Positions 1 through 6,556 of a DNA stretch of 12,804 nt are shown here, piece by piece. The notes beneath the pieces are model-generated. The model was not told the DNA's origin and did no database searches. It worked only from the letters and a program-made list of their open reading frames with translations. The first letter of the stretch is position 1. The number at the start of each line of letters is the position of its first letter. Both the position numbers and the translations under genes were made by a program. Source of the stretch: Rhodospirillaceae bacterium (GTDB lineage: Bacteria > Pseudomonadota > Alphaproteobacteria > UBA828); assembly GCA_028819955.1 (NCBI GenBank), contig JAPPKP010000282.1:1-12804 (forward strand). The letters are read 5' to 3'.

Positions 1-920
1 GCGGCGCCTGCCGCGGCGATCTCGTCCTCGGCCTGGAAGGTCACCACGTCGTAGGCCTTGAGCCGAGAGAGCACGTGCAGCACGGAGGACGCCGGCGTGA
101 TCGGGTAGGAGCTGAACACCAGCTTGAGCCCGGCGAGCTGCGTTCCGGCCACGAGGCCCCAGGCCAGCGCCTCGGTCCCGGTGACGGTGCGGTAGAGCCC
201 CGGCCGGAAGGTCGCCGGCTTGATCTCGTAGACCAGGGCACCGTCGGGTAGCTCGGCCGTCTCGCCGAAGGCATGGCCCGCCTTGAGGCAGGCAATATTG
301 GCGGCCGCGATGTTGGGCAGCTTATTGAACTTGGTGCCGAGCCACTCGACCGTCGCGGCCACGTCGCGGTCGTACATCCAGTAGATCAGGCCGAGGGTCC
401 ACAGGTTCTTGGCGCGAAGCCCCTCCTTCTTGGTGACGTCGCACTCCTTGACCGCCTCCAGCGTCAGCTTCGAGATGTCGATGGCCATCACTCGGTAGCG
501 GGAGAGGCTGTCGTCGTCGAGGGGATTGGATTCGTAGCCCGCCTTCTGCAGGTTCTTGTCGGTGAAGGTGCCGGTATCGACGATGACCAGGCCGCCTTCC
601 CTCAGCTCGGAGAGATTGACCTTGAGCGCGGCGGGATTCATGCAGACGAGCACGTCGGGCAGGTCGCCCGAGGTCATCACGTTGCGCGAACCGAAGTTGA
701 TCTGGAAGGCGGAGACACCGTAGGTGGTGCCGATCGGCGCCCTGATCTCGGCCGGGAAATCCGGGAAGGTGGTGAGATCGTTGCCGGCGAGTGCCGTGGT
801 CTCTGTGAAGCGCCCGCCGGTCAGCTGCATGCCATCGCCGGAATCCCCGGCGAAGCGTATCACGGCCGATTCCAGCTCCTCGCGCGGCACCTCCTCAAGC
901 GTCAATGCTGCTTCTGCCAT
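1..920 (-). CDS. korA: 2-oxoglutarate:ferredoxin oxidoreductase subunit alpha, gamma-alpha fused type (partial, N-terminal half)
   Basis: Role (family knowledge): subunit of the cytoplasmic, CoA-dependent enzyme that interconverts 2-oxoglutarate and succinyl-CoA with ferredoxin as electron partner. It pairs with a thiamine-diphosphate beta subunit, korB, expected just beyond the left edge. Seen: translation from ATG 920 gives 306 complete codons with no stop, running off the window. Residues 25-30 are GDSGDG, followed by MQLTGG, the signature of the N-terminal gamma domain. A linker follows around residues 200-220, then the alpha (pyrimidine-binding) domain with YPITPASS at 272-279 and a QAEDEIAAAG segment at the edge. 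Members of this fused type are about 600 residues, so roughly half is missing. The start is supported by GGAGA at 936-932, 11 bases upstream. A related pyruvate or other 2-oxoacid specificity cannot be excluded from this half alone. Confidence 0.88.
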   Translation of the reverse strand, partial: MAEAALTLEEVPREELESAVIRFAGDSGDGMQLTGGRFTETTALAGNDLTTFPDFPAEIRAPIGTTYGVSAFQINFGSRNVMTSGDLPDVLVCMNPAALKVNLSELREGGLVIVDTGTFTDKNLQKAGYESNPLDDDSLSRYRVMAIDISKLTLEAVKECDVTKKEGLRAKNLWTLGLIYWMYDRDVAATVEWLGTKFNKLPNIAAANIACLKAGHAFGETAELPDGALVYEIKPATFRPGLYRTVTGTEALAWGLVAGTQLAGLKLVFSSYPITPASSVLHVLSRLKAYDVVTFQAEDEIAAAGA

Positions 921-963
921 GGCCCTGTCAGTCTCCGTGAGGCCCGCCGAGTCAGCCGACTGC

Positions 964-989
964 GGTGGGACGAATCACTTACTCCCACC
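964..989. promoter_or_regulatory. Inverted repeat in the korA upstream region, candidate operator
   Basis: GGTGGGA (964-970) and TCCCACC (983-989) are perfect 7-base inverted arms separated by 12 bases. The spacer contains GAATC (972-976), an instance of GANTC, the recognition sequence of the alphaproteobacterial methylase CcrM. The repeat lies 44-69 bases upstream of the korA start. It could be a regulator-binding site or an RNA hairpin in the korA leader. It is unlikely to be a terminator because no gene ends here and there is no T-run. The regulator is unknown. Confidence 0.35.
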
Positions 990-1263
990 AGCCCCCGATG
1001 TCCAGTGGTCGGACCTATTCAAGGCTGGTCCGCTGACAATTCCGCGCGCCGTGCATCGTGGTCCGGTGGCGCGTCAGGCCCCAAGACTCCGCGATGTTGT
1101 TGGGTGCTGGCAAAGTGAAGCACGACATAGCCGAGTATGCCATTTTCTCATGGCGCGAGGAGCCGACTGATATAGTATTTCCGGGGATGCACTGACTGTC
1201 GGTTTGTAGGGCAGAATTCCAAGGTCCGGGTACCATAGACAACGAAAGAGGATTTTCGCCGAG

Positions 1264-1268
1264 GGAGG
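1264..1268 (+). promoter_or_regulatory. Ribosome binding site of the small exported protein
   Basis: GGAGG ends 9 bases before ATG 1278. It fixes this start over other in-frame possibilities. Confidence 0.6.
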
Positions 1269-1277
1269 GACCTCACC

Positions 1278-1685
1278 ATGAGCGCACCATCTCGTATCAG
1301 TCTCATTGCCGGACTGGCACTCGTCGCATCGGTGGCCTGCGGGCAGCTCGCGAAGGCTGACGAGGGCACAGCCACTTCTCCATTTGAGGGGAGGATCGAG
1401 AGCGAAGAGCAATATAGAGCTGCCCTTGTCGGAAAGAAGGTTGATCTGGGGAATGGATATGCGGTCAGTCACGCAGACGGGAGGATAACAGGAAAAGTCG
1501 GCAACAAGAGATTAACCGGGAAATGGGCTTGGAAAGGAAAATACTTTTGTAGAATTGTTAGACTCGATGGCGAAAAAATGCCTTTTGATTGCCAAGTGCA
1601 GATTATATCGGGCGACGAGTTGACCGTCATACGCAAGAAGGGAAAGGGGAAACGCGTTACTTACAAGATAATTGGACCTGAATGA
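1278..1685 (+). CDS. Small exported protein of unknown function
   Basis: 135 residues. Residues 1-27 form a typical signal peptide: a short polar N-terminus, a hydrophobic core (SLIAGLALVASVA) and an AKA cleavage site before DEG, so the mature product is about 108 residues and periplasmic or secreted. Cys21 lies inside the signal peptide but the preceding residues make a poor lipobox. The mature part has two central cysteines in the contexts KYFCRIV and FDCQVQ, a GKWAWKGKYFCR segment, and a basic lysine/glycine-rich end (KKGKGKR). From memory this layout resembles short alphaproteobacterial exported proteins sometimes mislabelled dihydrodipicolinate reductase; no enzyme domain is visible, so I assign no function. 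Base composition is clearly more AT-rich than the neighbours, with codons such as ATA, AGA and TTA that are scarce elsewhere here, which suggests transfer. It stands alone, with no co-directional partner close by. Confidence 0.75.
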   Translation: MSAPSRISLIAGLALVASVACGQLAKADEGTATSPFEGRIESEEQYRAALVGKKVDLGNGYAVSHADGRITGKVGNKRLTGKWAWKGKYFCRIVRLDGEKMPFDCQVQIISGDELTVIRKKGKGKRVTYKIIGPE

Positions 1686-1841
1686 TAGAGAGTACTGGAG
1701 AATATTGCAAGTTGCGGCGAATCGTCTTTTGTTCCCTGCTTTCCAAACGTTGGAGTGCCCGCCATTCTACATTGCGTTTGCCGAATAGTCTGCTGATGTT
1801 CCGAGGGCCGCTTTCCACTCATCGGCGAAGTTCGACACGGC
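1686..1841. other. AT-rich non-coding stretch
   Basis: I see no gene with an RBS, family match or signal sequence. A 63-codon plus-strand frame starting just before the stop of the small protein has no visible RBS and an arginine/serine-rich translation typical of chance. The minus-strand frame that continues leftward from the fprA-like remnant is interrupted by TAG at 1844-1842 and again at 1769-1767. The 24 codons between those stops (starting AVSNFADEWKAALG) look protein-like and may be more of the same dead gene. Confidence 0.45.
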
Positions 1842-1985
1842 CTAGGCATATTCGGCTTGAACGCGCTGGATAGCGGCGGCGCGCTGCTCGTCCAGAACGG
1901 CCAGGAAACCCTCGTGCCGGCAGAGCTTGCGGCGGTGTGCCCCCTTGGCGGCGGCCACGACTTCGGGCCGGGACACGGCGAATTC
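1842..1985 (-). pseudogene. Remnant matching the 3' end of a ferredoxin-NADP reductase gene
   Basis: The minus-strand translation ends ...GAHRRKLCRHEGFLAVLDEQRAA, nearly the same as the C-terminus of the intact reductase at 5041-6360 (GAPRRKLYRHEDFLAVLDEQRAA, residues 416-438). By hand alignment about 86 bases are aligned with about 11 mismatches. Upstream of this block (from about 1965) similarity fades, and nothing of the FAD or NADPH domains remains. The frame reads ten codons past the point where the intact gene stops, then meets TAG at 1844-1842. I infer a truncated, non-functional duplicate. The upper boundary near 1985 is approximate. Confidence 0.6.
1860..1967. repeat. Left copy of a direct repeat flanking the sugar importer operon
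   Basis: This block pairs with 5020-5142 in the same orientation. The shared core reads CGCGCTGCTCGTCCAG then ACGGCCAGGAA, and similarity continues through GGCGGCGGCC. It extends outward to a GCGCxGGATAGCG motif in both copies, with an 11-12-base length difference between that motif and the core. Identity over the core is roughly 87% by eye. Confidence 0.65.
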
Positions 1986-2026
1986 ACTATGCAGCCAGGC
2001 CCAGACGGTCGATGGCGGGGCCAGCC

Positions 2027-2056
2027 TTGACGATTCAAACGCGGTCAACCTATGGT
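2027..2056 (+). promoter_or_regulatory. Candidate promoter of the sugar importer operon
   Basis: TTGACG (2027-2032), an 18-base spacer and TATGGT (2051-2056) resemble a sigma-70 promoter (CTATGG with 17-base spacing is the alternative). It would leave a leader of roughly 35 bases before the TTG start at 2098. TTGAC (2027-2031) and GTCAA (2044-2048) form inverted arms 12 bases apart, and TTGAC occurs again at 2098-2102, so a regulator may bind here. It lies just right of the remnant repeat. Confidence 0.35.
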
Positions 2057-2097
2057 TCGCGCGAGGGCCAATCGCTATTGCGCATGCGGGTGAACAG

Positions 2098-2901
2098 TTG
2101 ACGGAACGCACCGAAGAAGCGGCGAGTCCGTTGCTCGAGGCCCATGGAATTTGGAAGTATTTCGGTGCGGTTACGGCCTTGCGCGATGTCGATCTCGAGC
2201 TTTGGCCGGGCGAGGTGCTCGGCGTCGTCGGCGACAATGGCGCCGGCAAGTCGACCCTCATGAAAGTCCTGTCAGGCCTGCACCCGCCGAGCGAAGGACA
2301 AATAATCTTCGATGGCCGGCAGGTTCAGTTCAGCAGCCCGCGCGATGCCCGCGATCTCGGAATCGAGATGGTTTACCAGGACCTGGCCCTTGCCGGTAAC
2401 ATGAACGTTGCCGAGAACATCTATCTCGGCCGCGAGCCGACGCGCAGAGTGCTCGGCGGGCTGATGTCGCTGTTCGACCATCGCGCCGGGCGGGAAAAGG
2501 CAAAACAGCATCTCGACAACCTGAAAATCCACGTGAAGAGCGTGGAGCAGAAGGTGGAGGAGCTGTCGGGCGGCCAGCGGCAGGCGGTCGCGATCGCGCG
2601 CTCGATCGCTTTCCAGGCGCGCATCGTGATCATGGACGAGCCGACTGCGGCGCTTGCGGTAAAAGAGGTCGGCAAGGTGCTCGATCTCATCATCGGCCTG
2701 AAGAAACGCGGCATTTCGGTCGTGATCATCAGCCACCGCATGGACGACATTTTCTACGTCTGCGATCGGGTAATGGCCCTCTACCACGGAACGAATTTCG
2801 CCGAGGCAAAGCTGGCCGAGACCACGCGAAGCGAAGTCATCGGCTGGATCATGGGAACGAAGGAAAACGCGAAGGAACCGGCGCATCACCGTGTCGCGTG
2901 A
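2098..2901 (+). CDS. Sugar ABC transporter ATP-binding protein, single-domain (FrcA/RbsA family)
   Basis: Role: energises uptake of a sugar through the inner-membrane permease encoded next. Seen, numbering from TTG 2098: Walker A GDNGAGKST at 45-53, Q-loop Gln94, signature LSGGQ at 156-160, Walker B IVIMDEPT at 176-183 and H-loop His213. It has 267 residues and one ATPase domain, unlike RbsA, XylG or AraG, which have two in about 500 residues. The size and the KxFGAVTALRDVDLE opening match FrcA-type subunits. Start choice: no ATG is in frame near the expected N-terminus. TTG 2098 places residues TERTEEAASPLLEAHGI before the first conserved strand, as in relatives, but the only upstream purine-rich element is GGGTGA (2088-2093), so the start is uncertain; TTG 2131 is an alternative. 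The frame stays open to about 1927, but that extension runs through the remnant repeat. The 3' end overlaps the permease gene by 11 bases. Confidence 0.9.
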   Translation: MTERTEEAASPLLEAHGIWKYFGAVTALRDVDLELWPGEVLGVVGDNGAGKSTLMKVLSGLHPPSEGQIIFDGRQVQFSSPRDARDLGIEMVYQDLALAGNMNVAENIYLGREPTRRVLGGLMSLFDHRAGREKAKQHLDNLKIHVKSVEQKVEELSGGQRQAVAIARSIAFQARIVIMDEPTAALAVKEVGKVLDLIIGLKKRGISVVIISHRMDDIFYVCDRVMALYHGTNFAEAKLAETTRSEVIGWIMGTKENAKEPAHHRVA

Positions 2902-3922
2902 TCCCGTCGGCACCGAGCCGGAGTTCGAAGACACGGACCCGCTTCGGGTCAGGCTCATGCCGTTCCTCGACCGTTTCGGCATCCTGATCGTCATCATCGT
3001 GATGTGCGTGGTCCTGTGGGCCCTGCAACCCGACGTGTTCTTTTCGTGGCGCAATATCACGAACATCTTCAAGCAGACGGCAGCCAACGGAATGCTGTCG
3101 ATCGGCATGTTCCTGGTGATCCTGACAGCCGGAATCGATCTCTCGGTCGGTTCCGTCCTGGCACTGGGCATGATGACTCTCGCGGTGACCAGCGCGTCCG
3201 GCGTTCCCTGGCCGGTGGTGCTGGTGCTCTCGCCGCTGGTGGGGCTTGCCGCGGGCTTCGTGAACGGCGTCGGAATCACGAAGCTTCGCATGCCGCACCC
3301 GTTCATCATGACGTTGGGCATGCTGTTCATGGCCCGCGGACTGGCGAACCTGATATCCGGCGGCGTGCCCTATTCAGGGCTGCCCGACCCGGTCCGGTTC
3401 CTCGGATCGGCCCGTATTTTTCTCGGCGAGATCGACGGAACGCGATTCAACTTGCCGGTCGTATTTCTCTTTACCGTCGCCGTTTACCTGGTTTTCTGGG
3501 TCCTGCTGGAGCACACGGTGTTCGGCCGGCGTGTCTACGCCATCGGCGGCAATCCGCAAGCGGCCAGAGTCAGCGGAATCAACGTCGACCGCACGCTGAT
3601 CATCGTCTACTCCATATGCGGATTCATGGCCGGCGTCGCCGGGCTGATCATGGCCGGGAGGACCAATTCCGGGTTTCCGAATGCGGGCCTGGGCATGGAG
3701 CTCGAAGCGATCGCCGCCGTCATCATCGGCGGGGCGAGCTTTTTCGGCGGCCGCGGGCAGGTGCTCGGCATCTTCGGCGGCGTGCTGATCATGGGATTGA
3801 TCAGGAACGGTCTCAACCTGAACGATGTCAGCTCGTTTTGGCAGCAGATCCTGATCGGCGCGATCATTGTGCTCGCGGTGTTCATCGACGTGTTGCGGCG
3901 CGACCTTGGCACCCGCCACTAG
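2891..3922 (+). CDS. Sugar ABC transporter permease (RbsC/AlsC/FrcC family)
   Basis: Role: inner-membrane channel, expected to act as a homodimer, for a periplasmic-binding-protein-dependent sugar importer. 343 residues, usual for the family. It is almost entirely hydrophobic with about eight to ten membrane segments, starting near residue 25 (FGILIVIIVMCVVLWAL). Family hallmarks seen: NITNIFKQTAANGMLSIGM, LTAGIDLSVGSVLAL, FIMTLGMLFMARGLANL, YAIGGNPQAARVSGINV (before the ATPase-coupling region) and AAVIIGGASFFGGRG near the C-terminus. GTG 2891 starts inside the ATPase stop region (11-base overlap), implying translational coupling; GAAGGAA upstream is a fair ribosome site. A downstream frame open from 3004 into the binding protein is not a gene. 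Confidence 0.93.
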   Translation: MSRDPVGTEPEFEDTDPLRVRLMPFLDRFGILIVIIVMCVVLWALQPDVFFSWRNITNIFKQTAANGMLSIGMFLVILTAGIDLSVGSVLALGMMTLAVTSASGVPWPVVLVLSPLVGLAAGFVNGVGITKLRMPHPFIMTLGMLFMARGLANLISGGVPYSGLPDPVRFLGSARIFLGEIDGTRFNLPVVFLFTVAVYLVFWVLLEHTVFGRRVYAIGGNPQAARVSGINVDRTLIIVYSICGFMAGVAGLIMAGRTNSGFPNAGLGMELEAIAAVIIGGASFFGGRGQVLGIFGGVLIMGLIRNGLNLNDVSSFWQQILIGAIIVLAVFIDVLRRDLGTRH

Positions 3923-4020
3923 AGACAGTAGATAGGTACGATCCTGACTTGGTTGAGCGGCCCGTGCTCGGGACGCTGCGTTCAGCCATGTCGGCTAACC
4001 CATTCTGGAGGGACACGACA

Positions 4021-4941
4021 GTGAACAAGCTACAAGCTGGAATCGCCGCAGTCGCGGCAACGGTTGTGCTCGGCGTGGCCTCGATGGTCGCGGCCGAAGA
4101 GACGATTCTCGTCAGCATGAAGGGCCCGGGCGCCGGCAACCCGTTCTGGGCCGCCGTCGAGCGCGGTGCAACGGAGAAGGGTGCCGAGCTCGGCGTGAAC
4201 GTCGTCGTGCTCGCACCGCCGACCGAATCCGATGTTGCGGCGCAAATCGCGCAGGTGGAGGACCAGCTTGCCAAAGGCGTGAGCGGTATCGTCCTTGCAC
4301 CGACCGACCCGAACGCATTGGCTCCGGTCGTGGACGAGGCGATCGCTGACGGGGTTCCGGTGGTGTTCGTCGATACGAAGGGCTCGAATGCCGGCGTGAC
4401 CTACATCGGCACCGACAACCAGGTGGGCGCCGCCCTCGCCGCCGAGCACATTTGCGCGAACGTGGCCGCCGGATCCGACGTTGCCATCCTGCAGGGCATC
4501 GTCACGCAGTCGACAGGCAAGGCGCGCGCCGATGGCTCGAATGCCGGCCTCTCCGCCTGCGGCCTCAACATCGTTGCCGAGCAGACCGGTGAATGGGACC
4601 GGGCGAAAGGGCTGGCAGTGATGGAGAACATCATCACCGGCAATCCGAACCTCATGGCCGTCTTCGCCAGCAACGACAACATGGGCCTGGGCGCGATCGA
4701 AGCGCTCAAGAACGCGGATATGCTGGACCAGGTCTTCGTGGTCGGCTTCGATGCCAATCCGGACGCGGCCGCCAGCGTCCTGGCCGGCGAGATGTCGGCA
4801 ACCGTCGCGCAGAATCCCTACAACATGGGTGCGATCGGGGTCGAGAGCGTCATGACGCTGATCGGCGGCGGTGAGCTTCCTCCGATTATCGATACCGGCA
4901 CGGTCCTCGTGACCATGGAAAACGCGGACGCCTTCAAGTAG
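4021..4941 (+). CDS. Periplasmic sugar-binding protein of the ABC importer (RbsB/AlsB type, Peripla_BP_4)
   Basis: Role: captures the sugar in the periplasm and delivers it to the permease. 306 residues. Signal peptide 1-25 (hydrophobic AAVAATVVLGVAS, cleavage after VAA before EET). The mature part opens with LVSMKGPGAGNPFWAAVERGA, the ribose/allose-type first-lobe pattern, followed by GIVLAPTDPNALAPVVDEA, VFVDT, YIGTDN, a GEWDRAKGL segment, VFASNDNMGLGAIEAL, VVGFDANPDA and ATVAQNPYNMGAIGV. The GEWDR and SNDNM elements recall AlsB and RbsB, so a pentose or rare hexose is likely; the exact sugar cannot be read from sequence. Start GTG 4021 is set by GGAGGGA at 4007-4013, seven bases upstream, and by the signal peptide. 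It lies 98 bases after the permease. No kinase, isomerase or regulator accompanies the three genes. Confidence 0.92.
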   Translation: MNKLQAGIAAVAATVVLGVASMVAAEETILVSMKGPGAGNPFWAAVERGATEKGAELGVNVVVLAPPTESDVAAQIAQVEDQLAKGVSGIVLAPTDPNALAPVVDEAIADGVPVVFVDTKGSNAGVTYIGTDNQVGAALAAEHICANVAAGSDVAILQGIVTQSTGKARADGSNAGLSACGLNIVAEQTGEWDRAKGLAVMENIITGNPNLMAVFASNDNMGLGAIEALKNADMLDQVFVVGFDANPDAAASVLAGEMSATVAQNPYNMGAIGVESVMTLIGGGELPPIIDTGTVLVTMENADAFK

Positions 4942-4952
4942 GAACCGTCACT

Positions 4953-4984
4953 CTCCCGCCCGGGCCACCCATCCCGGGCGGGAG
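4953..4984. terminator. Strong hairpin terminator after the sugar importer operon
   Basis: Perfect 12-base arms CTCCCGCCCGGG (4953-4964) and CCCGGGCGGGAG (4973-4984) with an 8-base loop, 11 bases past the binding-protein stop. The T-run is weak (CATTTA). It lies between convergent genes, so it may also act on fprA transcripts. Confidence 0.75.
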
Positions 4985-5019
4985 CATTTAGGGCCCCCAG
5001 GACCCGCTCTCTGTCGGGC

Positions 5020-5142
5020 AACGGCGCCGGATAGCGCCACTCAGCCGGCAGCGCGCTGCTCGTCCAGGACGGCCAGGAAGTCCTCGTGCCTGTAGAGCTT
5101 TCGGCGGGGCGCCCCCTCGGCGGCGGCCGCGATTTCTGCCGC
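5020..5142. repeat. Right copy of the direct repeat flanking the sugar importer operon
   Basis: This is the intact 3' end of the ferredoxin-NADP reductase gene plus about 20 bases beyond its stop. It matches 1860-1967 in the same orientation. Just outside the stop, GGCGC (5023-5027) and GCGCC (5034-5038) form a small hairpin with a 6-base loop, possibly part of the reductase terminator. The equivalent hairpin is degraded in the left copy. Confidence 0.65.
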
Positions 5143-6360
5143 CTCGATCCGCTGCCAGTCCCCGAAATCGACCCAGCGGTGCCCGCGTGCGCGCAGCAGC
5201 CCCTCCAGCGCCTCGCGGCCGGGCTTACCGCCCGCGCCGAGGTCGTCGACGATCTGCTGGGCGGCATCCCGGCCATCCGGCTTGTTAGTGCCGATCACCC
5301 CGGTCGGGCCGCGCTTGATCCAGCCGACCGCATAGAGGCCAGGGCCGACCCGGCCCTCCTCGTTCACCACGACGCCCTGCCTGTGGTCGAAGGGCGCACC
5401 GTCCACGGGCAGTGAGAGGTAGCCCACGGCAGCGACCACCAGGCCGCAGGCGATCTCGAAGTGCTCGCCGGTGCCGACGGCGCGGCCGTTTTCGACCCGC
5501 GTGCGCTCGAAGCGCACCGCCTCCACACGCTCGCCACCCAGGATCTCCACCGGGCTCGCGAAGAAGACGAAGTGCACGCGCTTGGGCTTCTCGCCGGCCT
5601 CCCGCCCGGCAAAGGAGCGGAGCGTCTCGAGGTTCTTCTCGCGCACGCGCCGGTCGCGCGGCGACATTTCGCCCGTGACCTCAACGGGCAGGTCGGCGGC
5701 TGCGACCTGGGGCACGCATTGCTCCAGGTGGCCCATTTCGCGCAGCTCGACATTGGTGAACTTGGCCTCGACCGGGCCGCGCCGCGCGACCATGTAGACG
5801 TCGCTGATCGGCGCGCCGTGGATCGGGCCGGCGGCGTAATCCGGCAGGTCGGTCGCCGCCATCTCCGCCGGCGTCTTGACCAGCACCCGCGCCACGTCGA
5901 TGGCGACGTTGCCGGCACCGATTATGACCACGCTCGATGTGTCGAGATCGGGCGTGCGATCGACGAAATCGGGATGCGCGTTGTACCAGTTGACGAAGCT
6001 CGCGGAGCCGACGACGCCGGCCTTGTCCTCGCCCGGAATGCCGAGCCTGCGGTCGTGGGCAGCGCCCACCGCCAGCACGACGGCGTCGTACATCTCGCGT
6101 AGCTCGTCGAGGGAGAGCGCCTCGCCGATATCGACATCGCCGTAGAAATTGACGCGGTCGTCCGAGGCCGTGCGCGCAAAGCCGCGCATCACATTCTTGG
6201 TCTTCTCGTGATCGGGTGCCACCCCGAAGCGGATCAGGCCGTAGGGCGTCGGCAGCCGGTCAATGATGTCGATTTGGCACTCCGGGTCGGCCTTCAGAAG
6301 CGAGTCCGCCGTATAGAAGCCCGCCGGCCCTGAACCGACGATCGCCACGCTAAGCGTCAT
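5041..6360 (-). CDS. fprA: Ferredoxin-NADP(+) reductase, adrenodoxin-reductase/FprA type
   Basis: Role (family knowledge): soluble FAD enzyme transferring electrons between NADPH and ferredoxin. Seen in 439 residues: FAD-binding GSGPAG at 9-14; the family hallmark PTPYGLIRFGVAPDH at 37-51; NADPH-binding GAGNVAIDVAR at 148-158; RRGP at 193-196; and the C-terminal FAD-contact block GWIKRGPTGVIGTNKPDG at 346-363. Length matches mycobacterial FprA and mitochondrial adrenodoxin reductase. ATG 6360 is supported by GGAGG (6376-6372) and by the FAD motif starting at residue 9. The gene is divergent from a MarR regulator, with about 196 bases between starts. Its last 23 codons recur as a remnant at 1842-1985. 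A partner ferredoxin gene is not in the window; KorA, a ferredoxin-dependent enzyme, is on the same strand 4 kb away. The symbol is assigned at family level. Confidence 0.93.
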   Translation of the reverse strand: MTLSVAIVGSGPAGFYTADSLLKADPECQIDIIDRLPTPYGLIRFGVAPDHEKTKNVMRGFARTASDDRVNFYGDVDIGEALSLDELREMYDAVVLAVGAAHDRRLGIPGEDKAGVVGSASFVNWYNAHPDFVDRTPDLDTSSVVIIGAGNVAIDVARVLVKTPAEMAATDLPDYAAGPIHGAPISDVYMVARRGPVEAKFTNVELREMGHLEQCVPQVAAADLPVEVTGEMSPRDRRVREKNLETLRSFAGREAGEKPKRVHFVFFASPVEILGGERVEAVRFERTRVENGRAVGTGEHFEIACGLVVAAVGYLSLPVDGAPFDHRQGVVVNEEGRVGPGLYAVGWIKRGPTGVIGTNKPDGRDAAQQIVDDLGAGGKPGREALEGLLRARGHRWVDFGDWQRIEAAEIAAAAEGAPRRKLYRHEDFLAVLDEQRAAG

Positions 6361-6556
6361 GTCCCCCCTCGCCTCCCCGGCACGCCGCCGACACGGGCGG
6401 CGACGCGGCGCGCACTATGCCAGCGATGCTCCGCAGTTTGAATGGTTTTCCGCATGGCTCCGGGCTCGGCCGGCATACCGCCCTGCCGCGCCTTTCCTTG
6501 TCCGGGCCTGCCGGCGCACCATAGGATTGAAGCGGGGCGTCAAGAGAGCGAAAGCG

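Larger units (their letters stand above)
921..1277. other. Divergent intergenic region between korA and the small exported protein
   Basis: No convincing coding sequence on either strand; the open frames here are short or are extensions of shadow frames. On the korA side lies a perfect inverted repeat (964-989). On the other side a good -10-like TATAGT (1171-1176) precedes the small gene, but I see no matching -35. GC content falls from about 1130 onward, entering an AT-rich patch that lasts to about 1850. A weak korA promoter candidate on the minus strand is TTGTCA at 1040-1035 with a poor -10 near 1018; I do not call it. Confidence 0.5.

Noticed and set aside
273..1170. Plus-strand frames opposite korA
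   Set aside because: They are antisense to a clear KorA coding sequence and extend into intergenic DNA without any recognisable protein.
1278..1340. Lipoprotein signal in the small exported protein
   Set aside because: Cys21 follows SVA rather than a proper lipobox, while AKA before DEG is a good signal peptidase I site.
1927..2097. Longer N-terminus for the sugar ATPase
   Set aside because: The extension runs through the remnant repeat antisense to the decayed gene and has no similarity to the family N-terminus.
2272..3330. 352-codon minus-strand frame opposite the ATPase and permease
   Set aside because: Histidine/arginine/threonine-rich shadow of two well-supported genes; no start signal or domain.
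3004..4941. One open frame joining the permease region to the sugar-binding protein (645 codons)
   Set aside because: The first 340 codons are an arginine/proline-rich off-frame reading of the permease gene. The binding protein has its own ribosome site and signal peptide at 4021.
6359..6556. Longer N-terminus for the MarR regulator
   Set aside because: It would overlap the fprA start, is arginine-rich and low in helix-forming pattern, and makes the protein about 66 residues longer than usual.
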